NCBI GenBank assembly: GCA_041656175.1
Contig: JBBAEA010000004.1
Span: 1 to 63,043, forward strand
Direction of reading: 5' to 3'
From: JBBAEA01 sp041656175
Lineage (GTDB): Bacteria > Myxococcota_A > Bradymonadia > UBA4248
DNA length: 63,043 nucleotides
Shown here: positions 15,927 through 25,137 of the stretch, piece by piece
Layout of the letters: each line of letters starts with the position of its first letter
Numbering within the stretch: the stretch's first letter is position 1
Translations under genes and position numbers: made by a program
The notes under the pieces: generated by a model
What the model was told of the DNA's origin: nothing
Databases searched by the model: none
The model's input: only the letters and a program-made list of their open reading frames with translations

Positions 15927-17996
15927 CTAAACCTTAAGTAATGCGCTGAGCTCCTTTAGCGTCTCGTCGAACTCTTGTAATGCGCTTTGGATAGGCGCTG
16001 GACTTGTAAGATCAACACCAGCGTTTTTGAGCAATGTCACTGGAGCATCACTTCCTCCTGCCTTTAACATGTCGATGTATTTTTCGGCATTCTCGGGCGA
16101 CTGTGGAATAAGTTTAGCAAAACTCAACGCGCTCGATAGCCCAGTTGCGTAGCTGTAGACGTAGTATTTGTAATAGAAGTGTGGAATGTATGCCCATTCC
16201 ATATTATCGTATTCATCAAAGCTATACTCTGGACCATAATACTTTTTAACGAGTTGTGCATACTTATCGCTTAGCCATTGTGCATTAATTGCCTCGCCTC
16301 GCTCAATAGCGCTATGCGCCTGATATTCGAAGTCGGCAAATAGTGTTTGGCGATAAATGGTGCCTCGTATATTCTCGAGTTTTTGTACGAGTAAATCGAT
16401 TTTTTCGGCATCTGATTCGGCGTTGGCATAAAGGTAGTCGTTGAGGAGCGATTCGTTCGTAGTCGATGCGATTTCGGCGATAAACGCGGTGTAGTGAAAT
16501 CCAAAGGGAGGCTGGTTTTGCATAGCATAGAGGCTATGTATCGAGTGCCCGAGTTCGTGTGCTAGCGTAGACACGTCGGACATGTCGTTGAGATAATTCA
16601 TAAGAATGAAGGGCTCAACGCCGTAGACTGAACAGGAATAAGCGCCAGAGCGCTTGTTTTTGTGCGGAAAATAATCGATCGAACCGTTTTCGCGATCGAA
16701 GTACTGGGCTAGTATTTTTCCGTAATCTGGCCCGAGCGGTTTAAGCCCTTCAGTGATGAGTCTAAGCGCTTCATCCACTTGAATGTTCTTCTCTATGCCT
16801 TGCGAAAGCGGGATATAGAGGTCATATAGGTGAACGCTATCGAGTTTTAAAACATTCTTTCTCAGTGCAACGTAGCGATGTAGCGGCTCAAGATTTTCTG
16901 AAACGGTGTTGATAAGGTTTAAATACACGCTTGTGTCAATCTGATCCTTGTCTAGATAAGCATCAAGTGCCGTTTCATAATTTCGAGCCTTAGCAAAGAA
17001 AACGTCGTTCTTAAGCTGTCCTACGTAAAGAGTTGCAAGCGTGTCTTTGAACTGGGCTAAAGTCGAAAATAGCCCATGCACAGCGGCTTTACGCACTTCA
17101 CGTTTGGGGCTGCGCCTATAGAGCGCATAGTTCGATAGTGTGAGCTGCTGCTCTACTCCGTTCTCGTCAATAATCTTTGGCAGCGCCATGTTGTCAAGTA
17201 GAGCGTGGAAGCCCTCTTCAGCATTTGATGGGATCTCGTTCAGATCGATCTCAGCCCACAAGTTGTCGCCCGCAAGTTGGAGTACGCGCTCAGCGTCGGG
17301 GGAGAGTACGCGTGATGCGCGTCGCTGAATCTGACGCAAGTATAACGCGTACTTTTGCAGCGCGTCATCATCGGCATCGGCCTTCAATACGATATTGCGC
17401 ACTAACTCAGACTTTGCCATAAAATCGTGGTGTAGAGCTTGACCTTCTTGCTTCATCCGTTTGACATCGGCCGATGGCTCCGTATCGTCTGTCATGTTGG
17501 CGTATAGAGTGAGTTTATTTATGTCGGTGTGCAGCGTAAAGTAGGCGTCTAAGCATGCAATGATCTGCTCTGCACTTTTGGCATCCTTGCAGCGATCTAA
17601 GCTTGGGAGCTCAGCTTTGGCTTTATCAAAAGCAACTTGCCATGCCTCATTGGATGTAAAAAGTCTGTCTTTTTTCCACAAATAAGCCGCATCTATTGAA
17701 TCTCTCGCGGCGTTCGCATCGGCGAGTCCTTCTTTCTTCACTACATTCTCCTCAACTGCATCTGATGCAGCGGCTTTATCTGCAAGCTCTGCTGTTTGGC
17801 CAGCTTTCGCAGCCTGTGCCTGCTCCCCATCATCCAGCGCTACTGGGGCGTCTTTGACCTCGTCACCAAGAGCCGCCGCTTCTTGCACTTCGTTTTCGCA
17901 ATCGCAGCGTATGGGGTCGCACGACGTCACCGTAAGCATCGACATCGCTATGCCTGCTAATGCTAAATAAAAATTTCTACGTATAGTCTTTTCCAT
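15927..17996 (-). CDS. pepF: Oligoendopeptidase F-type M3 metallopeptidase, lipid-anchored
   Basis: 689 residues. The zinc motif HELGHS lies at about residues 477-482 (STLAHELGHSIHSLYA), with the third ligand in the following EIASTTNE helix, as in the M3B (PepF) family. The conserved C-terminal Tyr-rich region is also present (WAYIPHFYYKYYVYSYATGL). Unlike ordinary cytoplasmic PepF, the protein begins with a lipoprotein signal (ALAGIAMSMLTVTSC, Cys 26) and an acidic Ala/Glu-rich linker of about 65 residues before the catalytic domain. It is therefore probably periplasmic or outer-membrane attached and hydrolyses short peptides there. The gene is preceded on its strand by the 73-bp tandem repeats. 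Confidence 0.9.
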   Translation of the reverse strand: MEKTIRRNFYLALAGIAMSMLTVTSCDPIRCDCENEVQEAAALGDEVKDAPVALDDGEQAQAAKAGQTAELADKAAASDAVEENVVKKEGLADANAARDSIDAAYLWKKDRLFTSNEAWQVAFDKAKAELPSLDRCKDAKSAEQIIACLDAYFTLHTDINKLTLYANMTDDTEPSADVKRMKQEGQALHHDFMAKSELVRNIVLKADADDDALQKYALYLRQIQRRASRVLSPDAERVLQLAGDNLWAEIDLNEIPSNAEEGFHALLDNMALPKIIDENGVEQQLTLSNYALYRRSPKREVRKAAVHGLFSTLAQFKDTLATLYVGQLKNDVFFAKARNYETALDAYLDKDQIDTSVYLNLINTVSENLEPLHRYVALRKNVLKLDSVHLYDLYIPLSQGIEKNIQVDEALRLITEGLKPLGPDYGKILAQYFDRENGSIDYFPHKNKRSGAYSCSVYGVEPFILMNYLNDMSDVSTLAHELGHSIHSLYAMQNQPPFGFHYTAFIAEIASTTNESLLNDYLYANAESDAEKIDLLVQKLENIRGTIYRQTLFADFEYQAHSAIERGEAINAQWLSDKYAQLVKKYYGPEYSFDEYDNMEWAYIPHFYYKYYVYSYATGLSSALSFAKLIPQSPENAEKYIDMLKAGGSDAPVTLLKNAGVDLTSPAPIQSALQEFDETLKELSALLKV

Positions 17997-18107
17997 CGTA
18001 TTTCTCCACTATGTCATCATACAGCGCTTAGGCGCGTTAGGAATATACGCTAAGAGCCCCGCTTTCACAACGAAAGACGCACACGAATGCTCTGTTCTAT
18101 TTGTGGG

Positions 18108-18182
18108 GCTCTGCCCCACACCCCGCTTTCGTGGGGCCCTGCCCCACACCCCGCTAAGGGCTATCGCCCTTAGAACCCTTTT
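18108..18182. repeat. Family D repeat, copy with duplicated GC block
   Basis: Two copies of a GGGGCTCTGCCCCACACCCC-type block in a row, followed by CTAAGGGCTATCGCCCTTAG and AACCCTTTTTT. The self-complementary parts could fold as consecutive hairpins. The final hairpin followed by T's would work as a terminator on the plus strand. Confidence 0.6.
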
Positions 18183-18273
18183 TTCTTTGCAATTTTGGCC
18201 TATTTCGTCGTCGGCTGCGTCGTTTGGCGCGGTCACGACCTCTAGGTCGTTCCCTCGCCGCACTCCTTGCCTC

Positions 18274-18411
18274 CTAGAACTAGGCTCAAAATTGCAAAGA
18301 AATGCGTGTTTTTGTTTTCTTATTTTCTTATTTTCTTCTTCTTATTCTAGAACTAGGCTCAAAACGGCAAAGAAAGCGTGTTTTTGTTTTCTTATTTTCT
18401 TATTTTCTTCC
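18274..18411. repeat. Two tandem 73-bp T/C-rich repeats
   Basis: Two direct units, both starting CTAGAACTAGGCTCAAAA and ending in a polypyrimidine run of TTTTCTTATTTTCTT blocks. They lie between the trmB stop and the pepF start, on the template strand of both genes. Confidence 0.75.
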
Positions 18412-18431
18412 AGAGTTTTGCAAAACAAGAA

Positions 18432-19091
18432 CTATGCTAAGCGCAGCGCTCCAAGCGCGTAAAATGGAGTACCGTCTTTGACGCAGTGTCGCTCTCGCGT
18501 GGTTAACTCCCAACTCTCATGATGTGGTACATCATCTATTTCGATAAGCTTATAAGTAGGTAGCGAAGCGATTAGCTCCTTAACATCGTTAAAATAGTCA
18601 AGAACGTCGGTCTTTAAGACAAAAACGCCATGAGGCTTTAAAAAACTGTGCATGAGCGCGAAAAACTCTTCATTGAGGAGTTTGCGCTTTGCGTGTTTTT
18701 TCTTCCACCAGGGGTCAGGAAACAAGACATATATGGCGTCGACTGACTGCGGCTTAAAAAGCATGGGTAGAGCAATACGCGCATCCGCATTGATCACCTT
18801 GGCATGACTCAAACCCTCGCGACGCAGCTTATTATTCGATATTCGCACCAAGGAGCTCTTAAGTTCTATACCAAGAAAGTAAGCATCTTTTCTTGCTCGC
18901 GCCAAGCCCAATAGAAAGCGTCCACGATTAGAGCCTATCTCAATTTCGGCTGGATATTTCGTGGGGTTTTCGCTTAACCACGCTTCTATCGCGTCTATCT
19001 CATCGCTTCGATACTTTAGCGTGTTTTCATCAATGTATTTTGCATAATCTTTAGCTAAGTATGATTCCCAGTTTGGGTTAAAACTCGTCAT
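18432..19091 (-). CDS. trmB: tRNA (guanine-N7-)-methyltransferase
   Basis: 219 residues. TrmB makes m7G46 in tRNA with S-adenosylmethionine in the cytoplasm. Motifs in order: the SAM-binding loop EIGSNRGRFLLGLA near residue 50, FLGIELKSS, NADARIALPMLF, the family signature VLFPDPWWKKKHAKRKL near residue 125, and the substrate-recognition tail LTTRERHCVKDGTPFY, which matches the usual TKFE-type end in position. Length agrees with the family. It follows a 104-residue membrane protein gene by 3 bp, so the two are probably co-transcribed. Confidence 0.93.
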   Translation of the reverse strand: MTSFNPNWESYLAKDYAKYIDENTLKYRSDEIDAIEAWLSENPTKYPAEIEIGSNRGRFLLGLARARKDAYFLGIELKSSLVRISNNKLRREGLSHAKVINADARIALPMLFKPQSVDAIYVLFPDPWWKKKHAKRKLLNEEFFALMHSFLKPHGVFVLKTDVLDYFNDVKELIASLPTYKLIEIDDVPHHESWELTTRERHCVKDGTPFYALGALRLA

Positions 19092-19094
19092 TCC

Positions 19095-19409
19095 TTATCT
19101 CTCATTCACAAGTAAAGCTAGCAGTTTCAATGCCGAGCCTCTAAAGGCTAGCCCTATTATCTCGCAACTCGTCGCCGTTGCATCTTCCTCAATGGCTGCA
19201 GCATGCGCATCTTGCTCCGTTGTTATCGCGCTAAGATGTGTAGGTAATACATCCACTTGCTCGACATCATCGACAAAAGTTCTTGCCAAAGTTTCGCTAA
19301 ATATTTTACCAAAAAACAGGATCGCAAGTAGGGCAATACACATAATAATGAGTGTAGGCAATTGCGACTTTGGCTGATAAGATCTATGGTATTTCTTTTG
19401 TCTACGCAT
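19095..19409 (-). CDS. Small single-pass membrane protein, unknown
   Basis: 104 residues: a basic N-terminus (MRRQKKYHRSYQPKS), one membrane helix (LPTLIIMCIALLAILFFGKIF), then an acidic extracytoplasmic segment and a hydrophobic C-terminal helix (LKLLALLVNER). The positive-inside rule predicts that the N-terminus is cytoplasmic. Overlap-level spacing with trmB (3 bp) implies co-transcription, but no functional link is evident. Confidence 0.55.
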   Translation of the reverse strand: MRRQKKYHRSYQPKSQLPTLIIMCIALLAILFFGKIFSETLARTFVDDVEQVDVLPTHLSAITTEQDAHAAAIEEDATATSCEIIGLAFRGSALKLLALLVNER

Positions 19410-19473
19410 ACGTTATAAAAATAAACTCCTCAGCTCGCTGCCGTGCAAATCATAAGTAACAAAACATATTGAC

Positions 19474-21207
19474 TTAGCTCGCATCTTCATCGTGAAGCGC
19501 TAATAAAATAAATTCGGGCTTCTCTTTATTTGGCGCATACTTTGGACTTACCACGATATGAATAGTTGAGGAAAGTACAATGCTACTAGCGATGTTGATG
19601 GGAACAGAGAGATTGAGCGTATGGTTTCCTTGCTTTACACGCATACGCATGTAGCTGCGATTCATACGGCGAAGCTGTATAACTTTTACTCTTTTTAATA
19701 AAAAGCTAGGTTCTTTGTTCGATGTGCCAAAAGGAGCCAAAAGCTGAAGATATTGATTCTTCCAACTTCCCAGTAGCTCCGCTACCGTAATCTCGGCGTC
19801 AATATCAAGTCGTCTTGTAAGGCTAGCGTCATCCTTAATGTTGGCGCTGGTATAAGCTTGTGCTCTTTGGATAAACTCTTCCAAGTTCTCACTTCGTAAG
19901 TTCACCCCAGCCGCTGCGTGATGACCGCCAAAGTCCTCGAGTAAGTCGGCGCAATGCTGGAAGCACTGCAAAATACTAAAACCATCGATACTTCGTGCCG
20001 ACCCTCGGCACTTATCTTCGACTATAGCAATCACCAACGCTGGTCTGTAGAACTTATCGACTAAGCGGCTAGAGATAATTCCTAAAATACCTTGTGGCCA
20101 CTTCTCCTTCGCTATGACGATAAGGCGCTTACCCGCTGTGACCTGCTCCTGTGCCTCGGCCATGGCTTCATTAATAATTGAGGCCTCCGCATTCCGTCGT
20201 TGTGTGTTGTAGTCTTCCAGTGTTTTGGCTATTTCCTTCGCGGTTGTGTAGCGATACGCCGAGAGGAGTGCAACGCACTCATTGGGGTCTCCCATGCGAC
20301 CTGCTGCGTTAATACGCGGTGCCAGCCTAAAGCAAATTGTGCGCTCAGTAATTGCACTATCCTCAACCGATAAGTCTGATAAAAGCGCTGCAATACCGCT
20401 ACGTCGCCGTCTGCGAATGACGTCAAGTCCCAGCGAAACAAAAATACGGTTTTGCCCCACCAACGGGACGACATCAGCGATGGTACCCAAGCACACTAGA
20501 TCCAAGAAATCGCCCAGTACTGGAGCTTCAATATCGTTCTTTTCGTAAAAACCGGTTTTGCGACACAGCGCGTCAAGAGCTCGAACAAAGTGAAATACCA
20601 CGCCCACCGCTGCTAGGTCGTTAAATTCTGGAGGATTGCCAGCGACTTTGGGATTAACAATGATGGCATCGGGGAGTTCTTGCGAAGGCGTGTGGTGATC
20701 GAGAATAATGGTATCGATCCCGCGCGATTTTAAACGCTCTATCTCTTCGTTGCCCGTCATCCCGCCATCGACAACAATAAACAGGTCTGGAACGTCATCG
20801 CCCATAGCCGCTGTAATGGTCATGTCATTAAAACCGTGACCGTCTTCCTTACGCCGTGGCAAGAAGTAGCGCAGCTTCGCTTTGAGAAATCCCAAGTATT
20901 GGTAACAAAGCGTCGTAGAGGTAACCCCGTCCACATCGTTATCGCCAAAAATGAGTATGCTCTCGTTCGCAACTAGCGCCTGCATACATCGCTCCACAGC
21001 TTCTTGCATATTGAGCAAGCTATAGGAGTCACCGATAGCTTCTAATTTTGGCTCTAAAAAATACTGTGCCTGCCACGCAGTTTTGGCTCCGCGATTAACA
21101 AGCACCGTCGATAACAAAGGATTTAGGCGTAAATCACTCGCAAGGTTCTGAACGGCGGCATAGTCGATGGGATGCAAATTCCAATGTTTGGGATCGTTCT
21201 TTGACAT
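19474..21207 (-). CDS. recJ: Single-stranded-DNA-specific exonuclease RecJ
   Basis: 577 residues from ATG 21207. The frame stays open for 66 more codons, but that part translates repeat B3 and is not protein. DHH-family motifs are all present: I (FGDNDVDGVTST), II (VVDGGMTG), III (ILDHHTP, the DHH), IV (RINAAGRM) and the DHHA1 motif (GGHHAAAGVNL). An OB-like C-terminal segment follows (SFLLKRVKVIQLRRM). RecJ degrades single-stranded DNA 5' to 3' with Mn2+/Mg2+ in recombination (RecFOR pathway), mismatch and base-excision repair. Position II has Gly where Cys is common (VDCG), an accepted variation. It lies downstream of the sec operon, separated by B3. Confidence 0.93.
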   Translation of the reverse strand: MSKNDPKHWNLHPIDYAAVQNLASDLRLNPLLSTVLVNRGAKTAWQAQYFLEPKLEAIGDSYSLLNMQEAVERCMQALVANESILIFGDNDVDGVTSTTLCYQYLGFLKAKLRYFLPRRKEDGHGFNDMTITAAMGDDVPDLFIVVDGGMTGNEEIERLKSRGIDTIILDHHTPSQELPDAIIVNPKVAGNPPEFNDLAAVGVVFHFVRALDALCRKTGFYEKNDIEAPVLGDFLDLVCLGTIADVVPLVGQNRIFVSLGLDVIRRRRRSGIAALLSDLSVEDSAITERTICFRLAPRINAAGRMGDPNECVALLSAYRYTTAKEIAKTLEDYNTQRRNAEASIINEAMAEAQEQVTAGKRLIVIAKEKWPQGILGIISSRLVDKFYRPALVIAIVEDKCRGSARSIDGFSILQCFQHCADLLEDFGGHHAAAGVNLRSENLEEFIQRAQAYTSANIKDDASLTRRLDIDAEITVAELLGSWKNQYLQLLAPFGTSNKEPSFLLKRVKVIQLRRMNRSYMRMRVKQGNHTLNLSVPINIASSIVLSSTIHIVVSPKYAPNKEKPEFILLALHDEDAS

Positions 21208-21256
21208 GATTGTGCCGGGTTGATTGCCCCAAGCCCTATATCGCCATAAGTCCAGA

Positions 21257-21401
21257 GGGGGTAGCGCGAGATCACCCAAAAAAGAGGCTCTTTTGCGCAT
21301 TTTATGCGTTGGTTTGGCGAATAGCCAAAACAACGCATAAAATAAGGCGCAAAGCAGCCTATTTTGCGGGAAGCTTGCGCGTAGGGGGAGACTTCCCCCA
21401 C
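21257..21401 (+). repeat. Family B nested palindrome, copy B3
   Basis: Left end GGGGGTAGCGCGAGATCACCC, right end GGGAAGCTTGCGCGTAGGGGG then ACTTCCCCC. The basal stem GCGCGAG:CTTGCGC has one G.T wobble. The apical stem is nearly perfect: ATTTTATGCGTTG and its complement flank TTGGC-GAATA-GCCAA. It lies between secF and recJ on the non-template strand. Confidence 0.75.
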
Positions 21402-21423
21402 CCAATTAAACCATCAATTAGCG

Positions 21424-22680
21424 TTATGCAGTAGCTTGGAGTTCCTTATCCATCTCTTGCTTTGCAGCTTTGCGACTCTGGTAGTTCTTGATCCACTTAT
21501 CGAGATAAAGCACACCAGGGCATGAGATGAATATGGTGTTAATCGTAGAAAATACAATACCGATCGCCATAATAATAGCGAAGTCGCGAGTTTCGCCGCC
21601 AGCGAGCAGGATCAACGGAATAATGGCGAGCAGGGTCGTGATACTGGTCATGAGCGTGCGGCTTAGGCACTCGTTAACGGCGCGGTTAACAGTTTGGGCG
21701 AGTGTTTCGTCGCTCGGTGCGCTTGCAAGCGCTTCACGGATGCGGTCAAAGTTAACGATGGTGTCGTTAATGCCGTAACCAACCAGCGAGAGGAGTGCAG
21801 CGACAGAGACCAGAGTGATTTCCATGTCAATGAGAATAAGTACGCCTGTGGTTAGGAGTGTTGAGACGGTGAGCGAGAAAACGGCGGCAGGTGCATAGCG
21901 AGCGTCAAAGCGAATCGCGATGTAGAGCAGCATGAGGCCTAGAGCCACGAGTATGGAAATAATCGCGTCATAACGGAACTTTTCACCCACGTCGGCACCA
22001 ACGGTCACGATTTCATCAAGCCCAGTTTCGGCGTCGAATCGATCGCCAAAGACGGTGTTGAGCAGCGAAACGACTTCGCTTTGTATTCCGTCGGGCTTAA
22101 CAATGTAGCGCTGCGATACGTCGTCATAAGCAACGACGGTCTCTAGGTCATTTTGCGCAAAAGCTTCTTGAATTTGCGCCACTTCGACGGGCGCCTGTCC
22201 TTGCGGGCCGAGCTCTTGGCCGTCGAGTTTTAGCGTCATGAAGAAGTCGCCGCGAATTCCTTCATCGTTGGGATCGCAAGCTGGCCATGCGTCGATGTAG
22301 GCGTCTTTTGAACTTATCGTTTTGATAGAAGCAGGGAGCGCGCTCTTGATCTTGTCTAGCTTCTCGCACGTAAGTGTCGTCGTGGTAAGCGTACGAACAA
22401 TAAAGCGGTTATCCTCGGGGGCACCAACGCTTAGTACGGATACGCCGGTAAAGCGATCGTCGTCGACGAAAACCTTACGCAACTCCTCGGTACTTACATC
22501 TTCGGTAAAGTGCATCGTTAGTGATGATCCGCCCTTAAAGCTCGTTCCCCAGTTCGGGCCAACGGCAAAATAGATGACGAAAAACCCTACGAGTAAGAGC
22601 AGTTCCAAATACAACACGGGCTTGTGATTAGCCATGAAGGGTATTTTTGTATTCGGCTTAATTATCTGAATTTGAGCCAT
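21424..22680 (-). CDS. secF: Protein translocase subunit SecF
   Basis: 418 residues with six predicted membrane helices. SecF works with SecD as a proton-motive-force-driven motor that helps pull proteins out of the SecYEG channel. Visible signatures are the N-terminal helix after KPVLYLELLLLVGFFVIYF, the GTSFKGGSSLTM motif at the start of the periplasmic region (SecD counterpart GLDLQGG), and the TM4 motif VGYGINDTIVNFDRIREAL. The periplasmic P1 domain is longer than in E. coli (about 190 residues between TM1 and TM2). secD lies 55 bp upstream. Confidence 0.95.
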   Translation of the reverse strand: MAQIQIIKPNTKIPFMANHKPVLYLELLLLVGFFVIYFAVGPNWGTSFKGGSSLTMHFTEDVSTEELRKVFVDDDRFTGVSVLSVGAPEDNRFIVRTLTTTTLTCEKLDKIKSALPASIKTISSKDAYIDAWPACDPNDEGIRGDFFMTLKLDGQELGPQGQAPVEVAQIQEAFAQNDLETVVAYDDVSQRYIVKPDGIQSEVVSLLNTVFGDRFDAETGLDEIVTVGADVGEKFRYDAIISILVALGLMLLYIAIRFDARYAPAAVFSLTVSTLLTTGVLILIDMEITLVSVAALLSLVGYGINDTIVNFDRIREALASAPSDETLAQTVNRAVNECLSRTLMTSITTLLAIIPLILLAGGETRDFAIIMAIGIVFSTINTIFISCPGVLYLDKWIKNYQSRKAAKQEMDKELQATA

Positions 22681-22735
22681 CTCTGTATTCTTCCCAAAGT
22701 AGTAGTAAAAGGCTTAAATATGAGCGAGTCGCTCA

Positions 22736-24619
22736 TTAAATAGAGAACTTGCTGTCTTCTCTGCGAACCTTGAGTTCAAAGGCGCTGCGAGTGACATAAA
22801 ACGCTGTATAGACCGAGCAAACCAAGCCAATCAGCAAGGTTACGGCAAAACCGCGCACGGGACCAGAGCCGAGTTGCATCAATACGATAGCAGCGATAGC
22901 CGTCGTGATGTTAGAGTCTAGGATCGTCCAGAGCGCCTTCTCGTAACCAATTTGCACCGATTTTCGGTAAGTTTCGCGGGCGCGTAACTCCTCGCGGATG
23001 CGCTCAAATATAATAACGTTCGCGTCCACTGCCATACCAACGGTCAAAACAATACCTGCAATACCAGGCATCGTCAAAACCGCGCCCATACTCGCCATGA
23101 TGGCTAGAATAAACAGAACGTTAAGGCTAAGGGACAAGCAAGCTAGCAGACCAGCGAACTTGTAGTAAAAGATCATGAACAAAACAACGAGGGCAAAACC
23201 GAGTGCCAGTGCCTTGCTACCTTGGACGATCGAGTCCATACCGAGGGTAGGACCGACTAGGGTTTTAAACTCTTGGCGGATAGGCGCTGGGAGCGCTCCA
23301 CTTCGCAACGAAACTACAAGGTTATTGACCTCTTCGAGAGTCTCTTGGCGGTTTCCGCTACCCATCTCTATAGACACGTTACCCCCTGGAATCTCAGTGC
23401 GGATAACAGGGTCGCTCACCAAGGTATCGTCCATCAAAATCGCTAGTTGCTCGCCGACATGCGCTTTGGTCAGATCGTAGAACACATCGCCGCCTCGCTT
23501 ATCGAGTTTGAGCGCAACGTAGGGCATATTGGTATCGGGGTTGCTCGCGGGGTAAGCCGTATCGACGTTATCGCCAGTGAGCGATGGTAGGTCCGTGCGC
23601 ACTAAGCGAATGCGCCAAATATTGGCGATCTTGCCGCTTTGCACTTGCTTTACCGCGTCATCGTCATACTGCAATTCGCGTAAAGATATTTTTTCGTAAG
23701 CGATTTCGCGCCCCGACGGAATCAAGCTCTCGTTGGCAATGATAAACTCTTTGAGCTGCTCCTTACCCGATTTTATCATACGCCCTTCGTTATCTAGCAT
23801 ATCGCTAGCTTGTAGGGTGCCCGCGCTTGCGTAGATTTTGGAGTCCGCCGGAATATTTTGGCTCAAAGTCGTAAAGAGGTTAAGCGCCTCGTTCTTATCG
23901 GCAGCAAGCTTGAAGGTTAGTACCGCTGTGGTTGAAATAAGTTTTTCGGCAGCTGCCGCGCGTTTACTCGATAAGCCAGGTAGCTCAACGACGATATTGC
24001 GCCCACTCTCAACCCTAACCGAGGGCTGCGCTACGCCTAGGCCGTCGATTCGCTCGCGGATAATTTCGACGGCTTGCTTTACCGAGGATTCTTCCGTGTC
24101 CTTTAAAAAGTCATCGCGAAGACCCAAGGTAACGCTGTTGCCGGAGCGAGCAACAACCGTTAACATCTGGTAGTCGAGCATGAACTGGTTGTCGAAAATT
24201 TCGGTATCTTCGGCTTTATCGAAGTCGAAGCTGAGCAGGTTCTGATCGCGATCGAGCTTAAACTGTACGGGTGTACCTTTTTGCTCGATAATCGTCGAAC
24301 GAATGCTCGCCCCAAAACGGCTCATCTTATCGTCGATCGCCGAATCAATATCGACAGAATAACGCAGCAATAAACCACCCTGAAGGTCGAGACCCAGCGA
24401 CAGCGTATTGGCCTTCAAAAAGTCGGGCACCGCCTCATACCAGTCGGGTAAAGGCGGATTTCTCACGCTTTCCTCATCCTCTGCCGCCAGCTCCTTTGCC
24501 TTGGCATCAACGACTTCGGGGTACAGAACCATCTCAAGCACCGTAGGCGTTAGCACCACAGCTGCAAGTAGAGCAAAAATTAGAATTAAGGAGGCCTTTA
24601 ACCACCAACTTCGCGACAT
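22736..24619 (-). CDS. secD: Protein translocase subunit SecD
   Basis: 627 residues from ATG 24619, preceded by AGAGGTGG about 6 nt upstream; an in-frame GTG 9 nt further up overlaps that site and is less likely. Signatures are LSLGLDLQGGLLLRYSVD after TM1, the long periplasmic P1 domain, and the TM4 motif VGMAVDANVIIFERIREEL with its key Asp. It forms the SecDF export motor. P1 is enlarged by an Asp/Glu-rich segment around residues 120-160. Order on this strand is yajC, secD, secF, the common arrangement. Confidence 0.95.
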   Translation of the reverse strand: MSRSWWLKASLILIFALLAAVVLTPTVLEMVLYPEVVDAKAKELAAEDEESVRNPPLPDWYEAVPDFLKANTLSLGLDLQGGLLLRYSVDIDSAIDDKMSRFGASIRSTIIEQKGTPVQFKLDRDQNLLSFDFDKAEDTEIFDNQFMLDYQMLTVVARSGNSVTLGLRDDFLKDTEESSVKQAVEIIRERIDGLGVAQPSVRVESGRNIVVELPGLSSKRAAAAEKLISTTAVLTFKLAADKNEALNLFTTLSQNIPADSKIYASAGTLQASDMLDNEGRMIKSGKEQLKEFIIANESLIPSGREIAYEKISLRELQYDDDAVKQVQSGKIANIWRIRLVRTDLPSLTGDNVDTAYPASNPDTNMPYVALKLDKRGGDVFYDLTKAHVGEQLAILMDDTLVSDPVIRTEIPGGNVSIEMGSGNRQETLEEVNNLVVSLRSGALPAPIRQEFKTLVGPTLGMDSIVQGSKALALGFALVVLFMIFYYKFAGLLACLSLSLNVLFILAIMASMGAVLTMPGIAGIVLTVGMAVDANVIIFERIREELRARETYRKSVQIGYEKALWTILDSNITTAIAAIVLMQLGSGPVRGFAVTLLIGLVCSVYTAFYVTRSAFELKVRREDSKFSI

Positions 24620-24687
24620 CGCGACCACCTCTTGGCTATCAATATAAAAAAAGCTAAATATATATTACAATATAGACTATCGGCTAA

Positions 24688-25137
24688 CTAAGCCTCTGAC
24701 TCTTCACTATCTTCATCTTCGTCAACATCATCAGGCTCTTCAAGATCTTCTCTCTTTTCTTCCTCTCGCTTGTCTTTCGCCTTCTTACTCTTAGTTTTAG
24801 CCTTATCTGACTTTGTGCTCTCGCTTCTCTCGTCCTTGTCTGCCCCGTCTTTATCATCCGAGCTCGCCGCTTCTTCGTAGAACTTAAGCACGCCACCGCG
24901 AATAATACGAACACGATTGCGCTCTCTTACGCCGATATTGAGCGTAATCTCATCACCCGAGACACTAACGACTTCGCCTATGATTCCAGCGACCGTTACC
25001 ACCTTGTCGCCGACCTTTAAGGCACTCAAGAAACGCTCCTTTTCCTCGCGGCGTTTCTTTTCGGGACGTATCATAAAAAAGTACATCGCGCCAAACAATA
25101 CCGCGAACAATATAAGCATACTACCGAGATCACCCAT
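24688..25137 (-). CDS. yajC: Preprotein translocase subunit YajC
   Basis: 149 residues from ATG 25137 (MGDLGSMLILFAVLFGAMYF). The frame continues upstream, but that region has a poor start and no signal. There is one membrane helix, then the family signature MIRPEKKRREEKERFL and the beta-rich VGDKVVTVAGIIGEVVSV. YajC associates with SecDF in the inner membrane. The C-terminal 45 residues are an unusual highly charged Lys/Glu/Asp/Ser tail (KDERSESTKSDKAKTKSKKA and EDVDEDEDSEESEA-like runs), not part of the core family. It is first in the yajC-secD-secF operon and divergent from glyQ. Confidence 0.93.
   Translation of the reverse strand: MGDLGSMLILFAVLFGAMYFFMIRPEKKRREEKERFLSALKVGDKVVTVAGIIGEVVSVSGDEITLNIGVRERNRVRIIRGGVLKFYEEAASSDDKDGADKDERSESTKSDKAKTKSKKAKDKREEEKREDLEEPDDVDEDEDSEESEA

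Noticed and set aside
21208..21405. Open frame extending recJ upstream by 66 codons
   Set aside because: It translates repeat B3. The ATG at 21207 fits RecJ length and the peptide upstream (SLPLRASFPQ-like) recurs wherever family B is read in that frame.
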